Positions 5,332-5,453 of a stretch of DNA of 5,453 nt are shown piece by piece. A program made the translations under genes and the position numbers. The DNA lies in NCBI GenBank assembly GCA_013696015.1, contig JACCZI010000090.1, positions 1 to 5,453 on the forward strand, written 5' to 3'. The DNA is from Nocardioidaceae bacterium (lineage in GTDB: Bacteria; Actinomycetota; Actinomycetes; Propionibacteriales; Nocardioidaceae). Below the pieces are notes generated by a model. That model was given only the letters and a program-made list of their open reading frames with translations, made no database searches and was not told the DNA's origin. Every line of letters starts with the position of its first letter. The first letter of the stretch is position 1.

Positions 5332-5453
5332 ATGGCCGATCCCGTACGCGTCCGGATGGCTATGGACCTGTTCGTCGAGGACGAGCAGGCCATGCGTGAG
5401 GCTGCCCTGGAGCGGCTGCGCGACGCCTGGAACGCCGACGAAGACTTCCCGTA
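5332..5453 (+). CDS. Hypothetical protein, N-terminal fragment
   Basis: A frame starting ATG 5332 and open to the right edge (about 40 residues). It reads MADPVRVRMAMDLFVEDEQA and continues MREAALERLRDAWNADEDFP. It looks like an amphipathic, charged, cytoplasmic helical start with normal codon use, and resembles the start of actinobacterial conserved hypothetical proteins, though I cannot name a family. No strong ribosome-binding site precedes it; translation could be coupled to the small gene ending at 5323. The rest lies outside the window. Confidence 0.6.
   Translation, partial: MADPVRVRMAMDLFVEDEQAMREAALERLRDAWNADEDFP

Overview
The window is high-GC DNA with strong G/C preference at third codon positions, GTG starts and at least one possible leaderless start. 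It also carries typical actinobacterial proteins: a WYL-type regulator, a DinB/DUF664 remnant, a Tat-exported protein and an RTX lipoprotein. A chromosomal segment of a soil-type actinobacterium fits best, perhaps Nocardioides-like, but that genus is a guess from protein style only. No tRNA, rRNA, CRISPR array, transposase or plasmid gene was seen.

Layout. From 1 to 448 (minus) lies the N-terminal half of a HTH/WYL transcriptional regulator that runs off the left edge. Divergent from it, 504-717 (plus) is a decayed locus. The first 27 codons of a DinB/DUF664-type protein are joined to the C-terminal end of a GNAT acetyltransferase in another frame, with a second frameshift before the GNAT stop. 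A strong 14+6 bp hairpin (713-761) begins at that stop codon and sits between converging transcription units. The stretch 762-911 holds only an unrecognised open reading fragment.

A complete aminoglycoside-phosphotransferase-fold kinase (912-1880, minus) is divergent from a complete dihydrofolate-reductase-like (RibD C-terminal) protein (2013-2573, plus). The 132 bp between their starts holds two overlapping inverted repeats that could be an operator. After a 211 bp gap comes a Tat-exported secreted protein of no family I can name (2785-4113, plus). It converges on a calcium-binding RTX lipoprotein (4178-4945, minus) with 17 consecutive nonapeptide repeats in perfect register. The RTX gene has a plausible sigma70-like promoter at 4993-5021. 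At the right end, a 57-residue proline- and acid-rich small protein (5150-5323, plus) is followed 8 bp later by the start of a conserved-looking cytoplasmic protein (5332 to the edge, plus).

No single pathway ties the genes together. The left part looks like a small-molecule modification and resistance neighbourhood: a regulator, DinB/GNAT debris, an antibiotic-kinase-like enzyme and a DHFR-like reductase. The middle is devoted to extracytoplasmic proteins. I see no clear new multi-gene system. The least conventional items are the chimeric pseudogene with its hairpin, the unassigned Tat protein, and the ATG-overlapping small ORFs near 5150.
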